From: Candidatus Delongbacteria bacterium
GTDB lineage: Bacteria > UBA4055
Length of the DNA: 5,306 nt
Direction of reading: 5' to 3'
NCBI GenBank assembly: GCA_022013635.1
Contig: JAKLPX010000178.1
Span: 1 to 5,306, forward strand
Made by a program: the position numbers and the translations under genes
Shown: positions 1 to 5,114 of the stretch, piece by piece
Layout: each line of letters begins with the position of its first letter
Numbering within the stretch: position 1 is the first letter of the stretch
The notes under the pieces: model-generated
The model's input: the letters and a program-made list of their open reading frames with translations, nothing else
Told to the model about the DNA's origin: nothing
Databases searched by the model: none

Positions 1-258
1 ATCGCTTATGAATTATTACTCAAATCAGGATTTGATCTAAATTGCAGGATTGAGCATAAAAAAAATAGCTATGTAGTAAATACTGACGAAATGATTTTGC
101 TTCTTGAGTCGGTAAATAAGGAAATTATCAAGAATGTCATAGGTTTAAAGCCAAAGAAAGTTATAGCTTTAGATAAGCTATTCGAGGGTAATGATCAGCT
201 CAAAACAAATACAGTTCTTCAGATGAAGGATGCAGGCATAGAATTTAAAACGGTTTAG
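1..258 (+). CDS. C-terminal end of a type III-style site-specific DNA adenine methyltransferase (Mod), partial at the left edge
   Basis: Reading from base 1 gives 85 residues and then TAG. The piece begins IAYELLLKSGFDLNCRIE and ends ALDKLFEGNDQLKTNTVLQ followed by MKDAGIEFKTV. The GNDQLKTN-VLQMK-GIEF tail is a recognisable signature of the C-terminus of type III Mod subunits, which transfer a methyl group from S-adenosylmethionine to adenine in an asymmetric DNA site. The catalytic part (FxGxG and DPPY-type motifs) lies off the window to the left, so activity and specificity cannot be judged. The tail is undamaged and ends normally, which suggests a functional gene. The next gene starts nine bases later, so the two are probably cotranscribed. 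Usually a Res helicase-nuclease gene would follow Mod. Here an ATPase-TOPRIM pair follows, and only a Res fragment lies beyond it. Identification is from remembered family sequences, with no search run. Confidence 0.85.
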   Translation: MAYELLLKSGFDLNCRIEHKKNSYVVNTDEMILLLESVNKEIIKNVIGLKPKKVIALDKLFEGNDQLKTNTVLQMKDAGIEFKTV

Positions 259-267
259 GAGTTTGAT

Positions 268-1671
268 ATGATAACATATATAAAAATTAACGGATTTAAA
301 TCATTTCATAATTTTGAAATGGAATTTACTCCTTTAACTATAATTGCCGGTACAAATGCTTCAGGGAAAAGTAATCTTTTCGATGCCCTCAAATTATTAT
401 CAAACCTCGCTGAAGCTGATAAAATAAATAGCGCATTTAAAGATCAGCGCGGTGAAATGATAGAATTATTTACGCAATACGATGAAAATATATATGCTCG
501 CGAAATGGAATTTGCAGTAGAAATGCTTGTAAATAAAACTGTGAAAGATTCATGGGGTAATGAAGTATTATTAAGATATACTCGATTACGCTATGAATTA
601 AAAATAAAAAGGTTTACTAATGAATATGGTATTGAAGACTTGGAAGTTACACATGAATATTTAGAGAATTTAAAAAATAAAGAAGATAAATGGATAAACA
701 TCTTAAAAATTAAAAATATTGAAGATTGGAGACCAAAAGTAGTCGCAGGAGGAAGGAGAGGAATTCCTTACATATATACTGAAAACAAAGATGGAACTCA
801 AACTGTAGTAGTACCCCAAGACACAAAAGGGGGGAATAAAAGAAATTTCCCATTAATTAGAGCAACTAGAACCGTTTTAAGTAGTTTCGACACCGTTGAT
901 TTTAGGCATATTCTTGCAGCAAAAGAAGAAATGAAGAAGTGGCGATTTATGCAGTTAAATCCCGAAGACTTGAGGCAGCCGACAAGCAAAAAAACTGGTG
1001 AAGATGTTATAAGTTCTTCAGGCAAAAACTTAGCTGCTGCTCTTTTTCGAATACAACAGCAGGATACCTACTCTTTGGTAGAAATCTCAAGAAAACTAAA
1101 TTCGTTTTTACCCGAGTTCACAGAAATATCTGTTTTTGATGATAAAGAAAACAAACAGTATGTTTTGTTACTCAAAGGTGAAGACGGGAAAGAATACAGT
1201 TCCAGAGTACTTTCTGAAGGAACTTTAAGAATATTGGCTCTATGTATCATGGAGCATGATGAAAAATATTCGGGACTGATTTGTTTTGAAGAACCTGAAA
1301 ATGGTATCCATCCATTTCGAATTGAAGCTATCGCGGAATTATTAAAGGATTTAACAACGGAATTTAATAATCCTGATATGCCTCTCAGGCAGCTAATTGT
1401 AAATACTCATTCACCTTTATTTGTTAATGAGATGAGAAAATGGCGTGACGACAGGAATGTTTCAGTACATTTATCAGTGATGAGAACTTTGATAACTAAT
1501 ATTGGAAACAAACGGGTAAAATTTAATATAACAAAGATTACTCCTGCGACTAAAGATCCACAATATTTTTTAAAATATTCTGAAATTGATCTGAAAATTT
1601 CCCTTGCAACTATAGAGGAATATTTAAGTACATCAGGCATGGATAAATATAAACTTGTGGAAGAAAAATGA
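268..1671 (+). CDS. AAA/ABC-type (AAA_21, OLD/RloA-like) ATPase, putative anti-phage defence subunit
   Basis: This is a 467-aa soluble protein with the full motif set of an SMC/OLD/Rad50-like ABC ATPase. It starts with the ITYIKINGFKSF strand and has Walker A GTNASGKSN at residues 28-36. A long variable middle (about 75-240) contains a basic, predicted coiled or helical part. The ABC signature LSEGTL is at 315-320, Walker B with catalytic glutamate GLICFEEPENG at 336-346, and the H-switch NTHSP at 379-383. There is no nuclease domain; the following gene probably supplies it. The start is supported by AGGAG at 257-261, six bases before the ATG; that site overlaps the methylase stop codon. The last four bases (ATGA) overlap the next gene. 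Comparable ATPases (AriA of PARIS, AbiLi, RloA) form a sensor/scaffold for a partner effector in abortive infection. That role is inferred here from architecture and the restriction-modification context. The ATPase call is firm, the defence role moderate. Confidence 0.88.
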   Translation: MITYIKINGFKSFHNFEMEFTPLTIIAGTNASGKSNLFDALKLLSNLAEADKINSAFKDQRGEMIELFTQYDENIYAREMEFAVEMLVNKTVKDSWGNEVLLRYTRLRYELKIKRFTNEYGIEDLEVTHEYLENLKNKEDKWINILKIKNIEDWRPKVVAGGRRGIPYIYTENKDGTQTVVVPQDTKGGNKRNFPLIRATRTVLSSFDTVDFRHILAAKEEMKKWRFMQLNPEDLRQPTSKKTGEDVISSSGKNLAAALFRIQQQDTYSLVEISRKLNSFLPEFTEISVFDDKENKQYVLLLKGEDGKEYSSRVLSEGTLRILALCIMEHDEKYSGLICFEEPENGIHPFRIEAIAELLKDLTTEFNNPDMPLRQLIVNTHSPLFVNEMRKWRDDRNVSVHLSVMRTLITNIGNKRVKFNITKITPATKDPQYFLKYSEIDLKISLATIEEYLSTSGMDKYKLVEEK

Positions 1672-2336
1672 TAGAAATAAACATAGGTTTGATCGCCGAA
1701 GGTCCGACAGATAACAGGTTTTTGGAAAGCGTAGTCAAAAGGACATTCGATACGATAAGCTGTGAATGTACTGGTGCTATGATTGTTAACTTGTATGTTC
1801 TAAAAAGAAAGGATTACAAAACTGACAAGTTTGTTAAATTAGTGAATGAAGCCTCGAAAGATGGATTTGAAAAATACGGGATAAAAATATTATGCGTTCA
1901 CACAGATGCAGATTTCAAAGATGATTCTGTTGCTATAAGTAAGAAAATCATACCTTCAATAAAATCCATAAATAAACTCGGTGATGAATATTGTAAAAAC
2001 CTCGTAGCTATCGTACCTGTTCAAATGACTGAAGCGTGGATGCTGGCGGATAAAGATTTATTAAAAAGAGAAATCGGCACTGAAAAACCGGACTCTGAAT
2101 TGAAGATTCAAAAAACCCCGGAGGAATATTCGGATCCAAAAGCTGTAATAGAAAGTGCAATCAGAATTGCGAGAGCTCAGTTAACTCAGAGAAAAAGAAA
2201 GGATTTAAAAATAAATGAATTATATCAACCTATAGGTCATAAAATTCCATTAGAAAAATTAGATGCATTAGATTCATATCAAAAATTTAAAAACGAAATT
2301 CGTTTCATTTATCGGAAACTTAATTACTTATCATGA
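1668..2336 (+). CDS. TOPRIM-like / DUF4276-type protein, putative effector nuclease partner of the ATPase
   Basis: This 222-aa soluble protein has an N-terminal TOPRIM-like pattern: hydrophobic strand IGLIAEGPTD (E11, T14, D15), then a strand ending in HTDAD at 78-82 (D80, D82), where acidic residues would bind Mg2+. VPVQMTEAWMLAD at 116-128 and SDPKAV at 155-160 are typical of DUF4276-type proteins. The C-terminus (LDSYQKF and on) looks complete. The ATG overlaps the ATPase stop as ATGA, with GGAAG at 1659-1663 as ribosome site, so the two are translationally coupled and likely work as a complex. In related two-gene systems (PARIS AriB, AbiLii, RloB) the TOPRIM-like partner is the toxic effector, and AriB cleaves tRNA. 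Which substrate this protein acts on cannot be told. DUF4276 and the AriB family (DUF4435) are different, so the PARIS comparison is by architecture only. The family call is moderately sure and the nuclease activity is inferred. Confidence 0.75.
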   Translation: MIEINIGLIAEGPTDNRFLESVVKRTFDTISCECTGAMIVNLYVLKRKDYKTDKFVKLVNEASKDGFEKYGIKILCVHTDADFKDDSVAISKKIIPSIKSINKLGDEYCKNLVAIVPVQMTEAWMLADKDLLKREIGTEKPDSELKIQKTPEEYSDPKAVIESAIRIARAQLTQRKRKDLKINELYQPIGHKIPLEKLDALDSYQKFKNEIRFIYRKLNYLS

Positions 2337-2655
2337 ATTTTCAACTCAGCCTGCCTTCGCAGATTTAAATAAATACGAAGTGTCTAAAGCACATAACGGT
2401 TATTTTTCGGCAGATAAAAAAGGACTTTTCAAGGATACTTCCGGAGAAACTCAAGCCGACGACGATACTTATAAATTGATTATTCAGGACGGTAACAGAG
2501 AGGCTTATCAGTCTGCGGCTAAATATTTGGCAAAGATTAAACACATTTATACAGCAATATTGAATGAAAATGAGAAATGGGATATGCGTTTTTCCGAGTT
2601 AAAATTGGAATTTAAAAAACGCTCGGCATTTTTAGAGGAAGTCCGACATCTGTAA
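2335..2655 (+). pseudogene. Remnant of type III restriction subunit (Res) joined in frame to the C-terminal tail of a SWIM zinc-finger-like protein
   Basis: The open frame has no convincing start: a GTG at 2380 is possible but lacks a good ribosome site, and homology begins before it. From about 2335 it reads FSTQPAFADLNKYEVSKAHN, then GYFSADKKGLFKDTSGETQ and ADDDTYKLIIQD. This closely resembles the conserved HxGYFs-DKKGk-kDT-G-t-ADDDaY-LImkDKe stretch in the middle of type III Res proteins, just before the helicase motif around SHSALREGWD. Instead of continuing so, from about 2491 it reads GNREAYQSAAKYLAKIKHIY and ends KKRSAFLEEVRHL. That pattern (R-Y-A-L-K-Y, W, R-L-E-L-HKRK-L-E-L) matches the extreme C-terminus of SWIM zinc-finger proteins. 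The N-terminal helicase and C-terminal nuclease parts of Res are absent. The reading is a deletion chimera with no expected restriction activity. The Res part is quite sure, the SWIM part moderate. Confidence 0.7.
2482..2499 (+). other. Probable deletion junction between Res and SWIM-like sequence
   Basis: Similarity to Res stops after TYKLIIQD, where Res proteins normally continue KDKE-LLSFE. Similarity to SWIM-protein tails starts at GNREAYQ. The change falls at about 2482-2499 with the frame kept. The exact breakpoint cannot be fixed by eye, because QDGNR could belong to either parent. Confidence 0.45.
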
Positions 2656-2678
2656 TAAAAAAGCATTTTGAAGTTGAT

Positions 2679-2707
2679 TTAACTTAGAGTTATTGTTAAC
2701 ATATAAG
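2679..2707 (+). promoter_or_regulatory. Candidate sigma-70-like promoter for the small ORF and ZIP gene
   Basis: TTAACT at 2679-2684 (four of six to TTGACA) and TATAAG at 2702-2707 (five of six to TATAAT) are separated by exactly 17 bases. They lie in the AT-rich gap after the chimeric pseudogene, about 27 bases before the 25-codon ORF. AT-rich DNA gives such matches by chance, so this is a candidate only. Confidence 0.35.
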
Positions 2708-2733
2708 AAAAAAAGAAGTGAACGGTGAAGAGA

Positions 2734-2811
2734 ATGAGCCAAAAGCAAAATATGGAAAAGCTAAAACTAAGTGATATCACTCAATTCATTAATAATTCGG
2801 AGAAAAATTGA
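2734..2811 (+). CDS. Small ORF (25 aa) translationally coupled to the ZIP-type gene
   Basis: ATG at 2734 opens a frame of 25 codons, beginning MSQKQNMEKLKLSDITQF and ending INNSEKN. Its TGA (2809-2811) overlaps the TTG start of the following gene as TTGA. The purine-rich GGTGAAGAGA immediately upstream is a poor, closely spaced ribosome site. The peptide is hydrophilic, lysine-rich and has no signal or membrane segment. It could be a leader whose translation carries ribosomes to the weak TTG start of the transporter, a small independent protein, or chance. The overlap geometry is the main argument for it; no family is recognised. Confidence 0.35.
   Translation: MSQKQNMEKLKLSDITQFINNSEKN
2799..2802 (+). 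promoter_or_regulatory. Ribosome binding site that decides the TTG start of the ZIP-type gene
   Basis: GGAG lies five bases before TTG at 2808. The frame is closed by TAA at 2793-2795, and the first ATG (codon 9, at 2832) would cut into the first membrane helix. TTG with this site is therefore the best start. Confidence 0.6.
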
Positions 2812-4166
2812 GTACAACGGTTACAATAGCAATGCTTGCTTTAATATGGGGACTAGTAAGCGCGGTTTCGCTTCCACTCGGGGCAGTCATAGGTATATGG
2901 TCGAAACCTACGCAAAAAGTGACATCATCATTAATGGCGTTCGGAGGCGGAGCATTGTTGTTTGCACTTACAATAGAACTCTTTGCCCACTCGCTTCATC
3001 TGTCGCATGAAGGGCATGACAAACTAATAATCATCTCAACCATGATAGGCGCAGTTTTCGGTGGTCTTGTTTTTGAACTTCTAAATCAGATACTTAATAA
3101 TAAAGGCGCATTTTTGCGGAAATCTGCACTTTTAAAAAAGTATGTGAGCAAGAAAAAGACGCACAATGTAAAACAGTTGATAGAAAGTCTGAGTAAGGTA
3201 AGATTCCTTCAAATGCTTCCGGCTGAAGAAGTGGTTCAGATAATCCCTTATATAAAAACCAGAGGGTATTCAGCGGGAGAGACTATATTTAAACAGGGAG
3301 AAGAAGGTCGGGAATTGTTTTTCATTATCAGCGGAAATGTACGGATCATCAGAGAATGTGACGGGGAAAAAAAGGATATAGCTGAATTAAGCAGCGATGA
3401 TGTTTTCGGCGAAATAGCTCTCATTTCGGACAGTCCGAGAACAGCTACGGTTCAGGCAATAGACGATGTGAAATTATTTGTTATTCAGAAAGCTGATTTT
3501 GATTATCTCTTCAGAAATTCGCCAGCTCTTCACGATGAAGGCATAAAGCTGATGGAAGAAAGGCTGAATGATATATCAGTAAAAGATTATTCGTTTAAAA
3601 ATGAATCTGCACAATGGCAAAAAAAGGCTCAGAGTAATTTAAGCAAACTATCAATTTCGGTTTCAAGCAGGGACATGGATGCAGAAGTCAAAGAACATCA
3701 GGGAGGCGGAGCAGCTATGGCGATTTGGCTCGGTATAGCGCTGGACGGTATCCCCGAGTCTCTGGTGATCGGGATGCTGACCGTAGCAGCAGCGGCGGCA
3801 AACAGATCAATGAGCTTTGCTTTTATAGCAGGTGTATTCCTCGCGAATCTACCCGAGGCAATGTCAAGCGCGGTCACAATGCAGAAGCAGGGTTCGGGCT
3901 TTAAAAAAATATTCTGGATGTGGATGTCGCTGTGTATAATGACAGGTGCAGGCGCCATGATCGGTGCACTTGTATTTCCTGCTCATCCCGAAGGCACACT
4001 TCGTTATTTTATTTCAGGAATTGAAGGGATGGCAGCCGGAGCTATGCTTACAATGATAGCCAACACGATGCTTCCCGAAGCTTATGAGCACGGTGGAAGT
4101 GCTGTCGCAGGTCTTTCGACACTCATAGGATTCATTGCCGCACTCTGCGTAAAGATAATGGGATAA
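2808..4166 (+). CDS. ZIP-family (GufA/ZupT-like) membrane transporter with an inserted cyclic-nucleotide-binding domain
   Basis: This is a 452-aa inner-membrane protein. Three hydrophobic helices (about 5-31, 38-60, 73-94) are followed by a cytoplasmic cyclic-nucleotide-binding domain (about 128-250) and five more helices (about 301-324, 335-358, 369-391, 399-421, 432-451). That gives the eight-helix ZIP layout with the domain in the loop between helices 3 and 4. The ZIP signs are DGIPES at 313-318, NLPEAM at 347-352 and GAMLTMIANTMLPEA at 411-425. The binding domain has the phosphate cassette FGEIALISDSPRTATV at 200-215, with E202 and R211, the residues that contact the cyclic nucleotide in CAP/PKA-type domains. 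H61, H64, H67 and H70 form a regular His cluster after helix 2. Histidines usual in helix 4 and 5 motifs (HNxPEG) are replaced by D313 and N347, so the cargo is uncertain. Regulation of divalent-metal flux by cAMP or cGMP is inferred. The start is TTG. Confidence 0.85.
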   Translation: MSTTVTIAMLALIWGLVSAVSLPLGAVIGIWSKPTQKVTSSLMAFGGGALLFALTIELFAHSLHLSHEGHDKLIIISTMIGAVFGGLVFELLNQILNNKGAFLRKSALLKKYVSKKKTHNVKQLIESLSKVRFLQMLPAEEVVQIIPYIKTRGYSAGETIFKQGEEGRELFFIISGNVRIIRECDGEKKDIAELSSDDVFGEIALISDSPRTATVQAIDDVKLFVIQKADFDYLFRNSPALHDEGIKLMEERLNDISVKDYSFKNESAQWQKKAQSNLSKLSISVSSRDMDAEVKEHQGGGAAMAIWLGIALDGIPESLVIGMLTVAAAAANRSMSFAFIAGVFLANLPEAMSSAVTMQKQGSGFKKIFWMWMSLCIMTGAGAMIGALVFPAHPEGTLRYFISGIEGMAAGAMLTMIANTMLPEAYEHGGSAVAGLSTLIGFIAALCVKIMG

Positions 4167-4177
4167 ACAGTAAAAAG

Positions 4178-4206
4178 TTGTATTTAAGACATTTTTTAGC
4201 TAAATT
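4178..4206 (+). promoter_or_regulatory. Candidate sigma-70-like promoter of the Bax inhibitor-1 gene
   Basis: TTGTAT at 4178-4183 and TAAATT at 4201-4206 are spaced by 17 bases in the 127-base gap after the ZIP-type gene. Transcription would start near 4213, giving a leader of about 80 bases that includes a 15-codon ORF. The position and spacing are good, but experimental support is lacking. Confidence 0.5.
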
Positions 4207-4235
4207 ACCACATTAAAATTATTGAGAAATTTGAA

Positions 4236-4283
4236 ATGAAAAAAGCAAAAGATTACGCATGGAAATTTTTACCGGAAAAATAA
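4236..4283 (+). CDS. Possible 15-aa leader peptide upstream of the Bax inhibitor-1 gene
   Basis: ATG at 4236 encodes MKKAKDYAWKFLPEK and ends with TAA at 4281-4283. The stop overlaps the strong ribosome site (AAGGAG, 4282-4287) of the next gene, so ribosomes finishing the peptide would cover or expose that site. No strong ribosome site precedes it (only GAGAAATTTGAA). The peptide is basic and has no recognised family. It may be a regulatory leader or merely a chance ORF. Confidence 0.25.
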   Translation: MKKAKDYAWKFLPEK

Positions 4284-4293
4284 GGAGTCAACT

Positions 4294-4989
4294 ATGATTC
4301 AAGACAGAGTTATATCTCAGGAAGTTGCAGAAGAGCAGAGAAGGTTTATTCTAAGTGTCTATAACTGGATGATGACGGCCCTTCTTGTAACAACAGCCGT
4401 AGCATATTATGTATCCACAAGCGAAAGTATGATCAATTTTATGTTTGGCAATCCGTTCATATTTTTCGGACTTTTCATAGCCGAACTTTTTGCGGTAGGT
4501 TACCTGGCGATTGCGGTTAAAAAAATGAGCGCTTCGCGAGCTACTTTTGTGTTTATATTATATGCAGCACTCAACGGACTCACATTATCATTCATATTTC
4601 TTGTCTATACTCAGGCAGCGATAACAAGCGCATTCTTCACTGCAGCGGCTATGTTCGGCGCGATGAGCTTTTACGGCTATACGACCAAGAAAGATCTTAC
4701 AAGCTGGGGAAGTTTCTTCTTTATGGGCCTGATCGGTATCGTTATCGGCTCGGTCGTAAATATGTTCTGGGCAAACAGTGCTCTTTACTGGCTTGTTACC
4801 TATATCGGCGTATTCGTATTCGTCGGTCTGACAGCTTATGATACTCAAAAGATCAAAAATATGAACATTATCGGCAACGAAGGCACTGATGAGGATAAGA
4901 AAGAAGCGATAATGGGCGCGTTGACCTTGTATCTGGACTTCATCAATCTATTTTTGATGCTTCTTAGAATATTCGGAAGAAGGAATTAA
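4294..4989 (+). CDS. Bax inhibitor-1 / YccA-YetJ family membrane protein
   Basis: This 231-aa protein is about the usual length for bacterial BI-1 proteins. A short polar N-terminus (residues 1-20) is followed by seven hydrophobic helices, roughly 22-41, 53-75, 82-105, 108-127, 138-159, 164-182 and 205-226. Family landmarks are AELFAVGY with E64 in helix 2, GYTTKKDL at 128-135, TAYDTQKI at 180-187 (D183), and LYLDFINLFLMLLRIFGRR near the end (D215). D183 and D215 correspond by motif to the paired aspartates that form the pH-sensitive latch of YetJ, a calcium-leak channel. Function here is inferred: a membrane stress or ion-leak protein of the inner membrane. The ATG is supported by AAGGAG at 4282-4287, six bases upstream. 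The gene looks complete and monocistronic with its own promoter. Confidence 0.93.
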   Translation: MIQDRVISQEVAEEQRRFILSVYNWMMTALLVTTAVAYYVSTSESMINFMFGNPFIFFGLFIAELFAVGYLAIAVKKMSASRATFVFILYAALNGLTLSFIFLVYTQAAITSAFFTAAAMFGAMSFYGYTTKKDLTSWGSFFFMGLIGIVIGSVVNMFWANSALYWLVTYIGVFVFVGLTAYDTQKIKNMNIIGNEGTDEDKKEAIMGALTLYLDFINLFLMLLRIFGRRN

Positions 4990-5029
4990 ATTAAGACGAA
5001 GTATTCAATAATATTGAAATTATGAGATA

Positions 5030-5058
5030 TTGCAAATAGTATATAAATATGTTATATT
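5030..5058 (+). promoter_or_regulatory. Candidate promoter of the AbiEi-like gene
   Basis: TTGCAA at 5030-5035 and TATATT at 5053-5058 stand 17 bases apart, followed at the right distance by a palindrome. This is the best promoter match in the 4990-5114 gap. The region is AT-rich, so a chance match remains possible. Confidence 0.45.
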
Positions 5059-5070
5059 ACACATTGTGTA
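5058..5070 (+). promoter_or_regulatory. Palindromic operator candidate across the expected transcription start
   Basis: TACACA-T-TGTGTA is a perfect inverted repeat with six-base arms and a one-base centre. It begins at the last base of the -10 box, so a bound dimer would block transcription initiation. AbiEi-type antitoxins are known to repress their own promoters through inverted repeats. That this palindrome serves the AbiEi-like product downstream is an inference. Confidence 0.4.
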
Positions 5071-5075
5071 GCGAT

Positions 5076-5097
5076 AGGACTAAAAAAATTAGTCTTT
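5076..5097 (+). terminator. Weak hairpin with a short T run, possible terminator or attenuator
   Basis: The arms AGGACTAA (5076-5083) and TTAGTCTT (5089-5096) can form an eight-base stem (one G-U pair) around a five-A loop, followed by only a short T run. It lies 87 bases after the Bax inhibitor stop and just after the palindrome. The same bases may encode the start of the AbiEi-like protein (GLKKLVF), so the hairpin could be incidental. Confidence 0.22.
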
Positions 5098-5114
5098 AAC
5101 CGAAGGGAAAAGTA

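Noticed and set aside
798..1640. Minus-strand open frames of 60-77 codons inside the ATPase gene.
   Set aside because: They lie wholly within a gene with clear motifs on the + strand and have no recognisable product.
2671..2685. AAGTT-GATTT-AACTT hairpin after the chimeric pseudogene.
   Set aside because: Five-base stem without a T run in AT-rich DNA; expected by chance.
2771..3010. A + strand frame of 79 codons overlapping the start of the ZIP-type gene.
   Set aside because: It overlaps helices 1-2 of a clear membrane protein in another frame and shows no family features.
4171..4198. TAAAAA ... TTTTTA arms after the ZIP-type gene as a terminator.
   Set aside because: Pure A-T stem of six around a long loop that also contains the candidate -35 box; not convincing.
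3698..4848. Minus-strand frames of 86 codons opposite the ZIP-type gene (3698-3958) and the Bax inhibitor gene (4588-4848).
   Set aside because: Both are antisense to well-supported genes and encode nothing recognisable.
5004..5018. Inverted repeat TTCAAT-AAT-ATTGAA after the Bax inhibitor gene, considered as its terminator.
   Set aside because: Only six mostly A-T pairs with a three-base loop and no T run after it; too weak to terminate.
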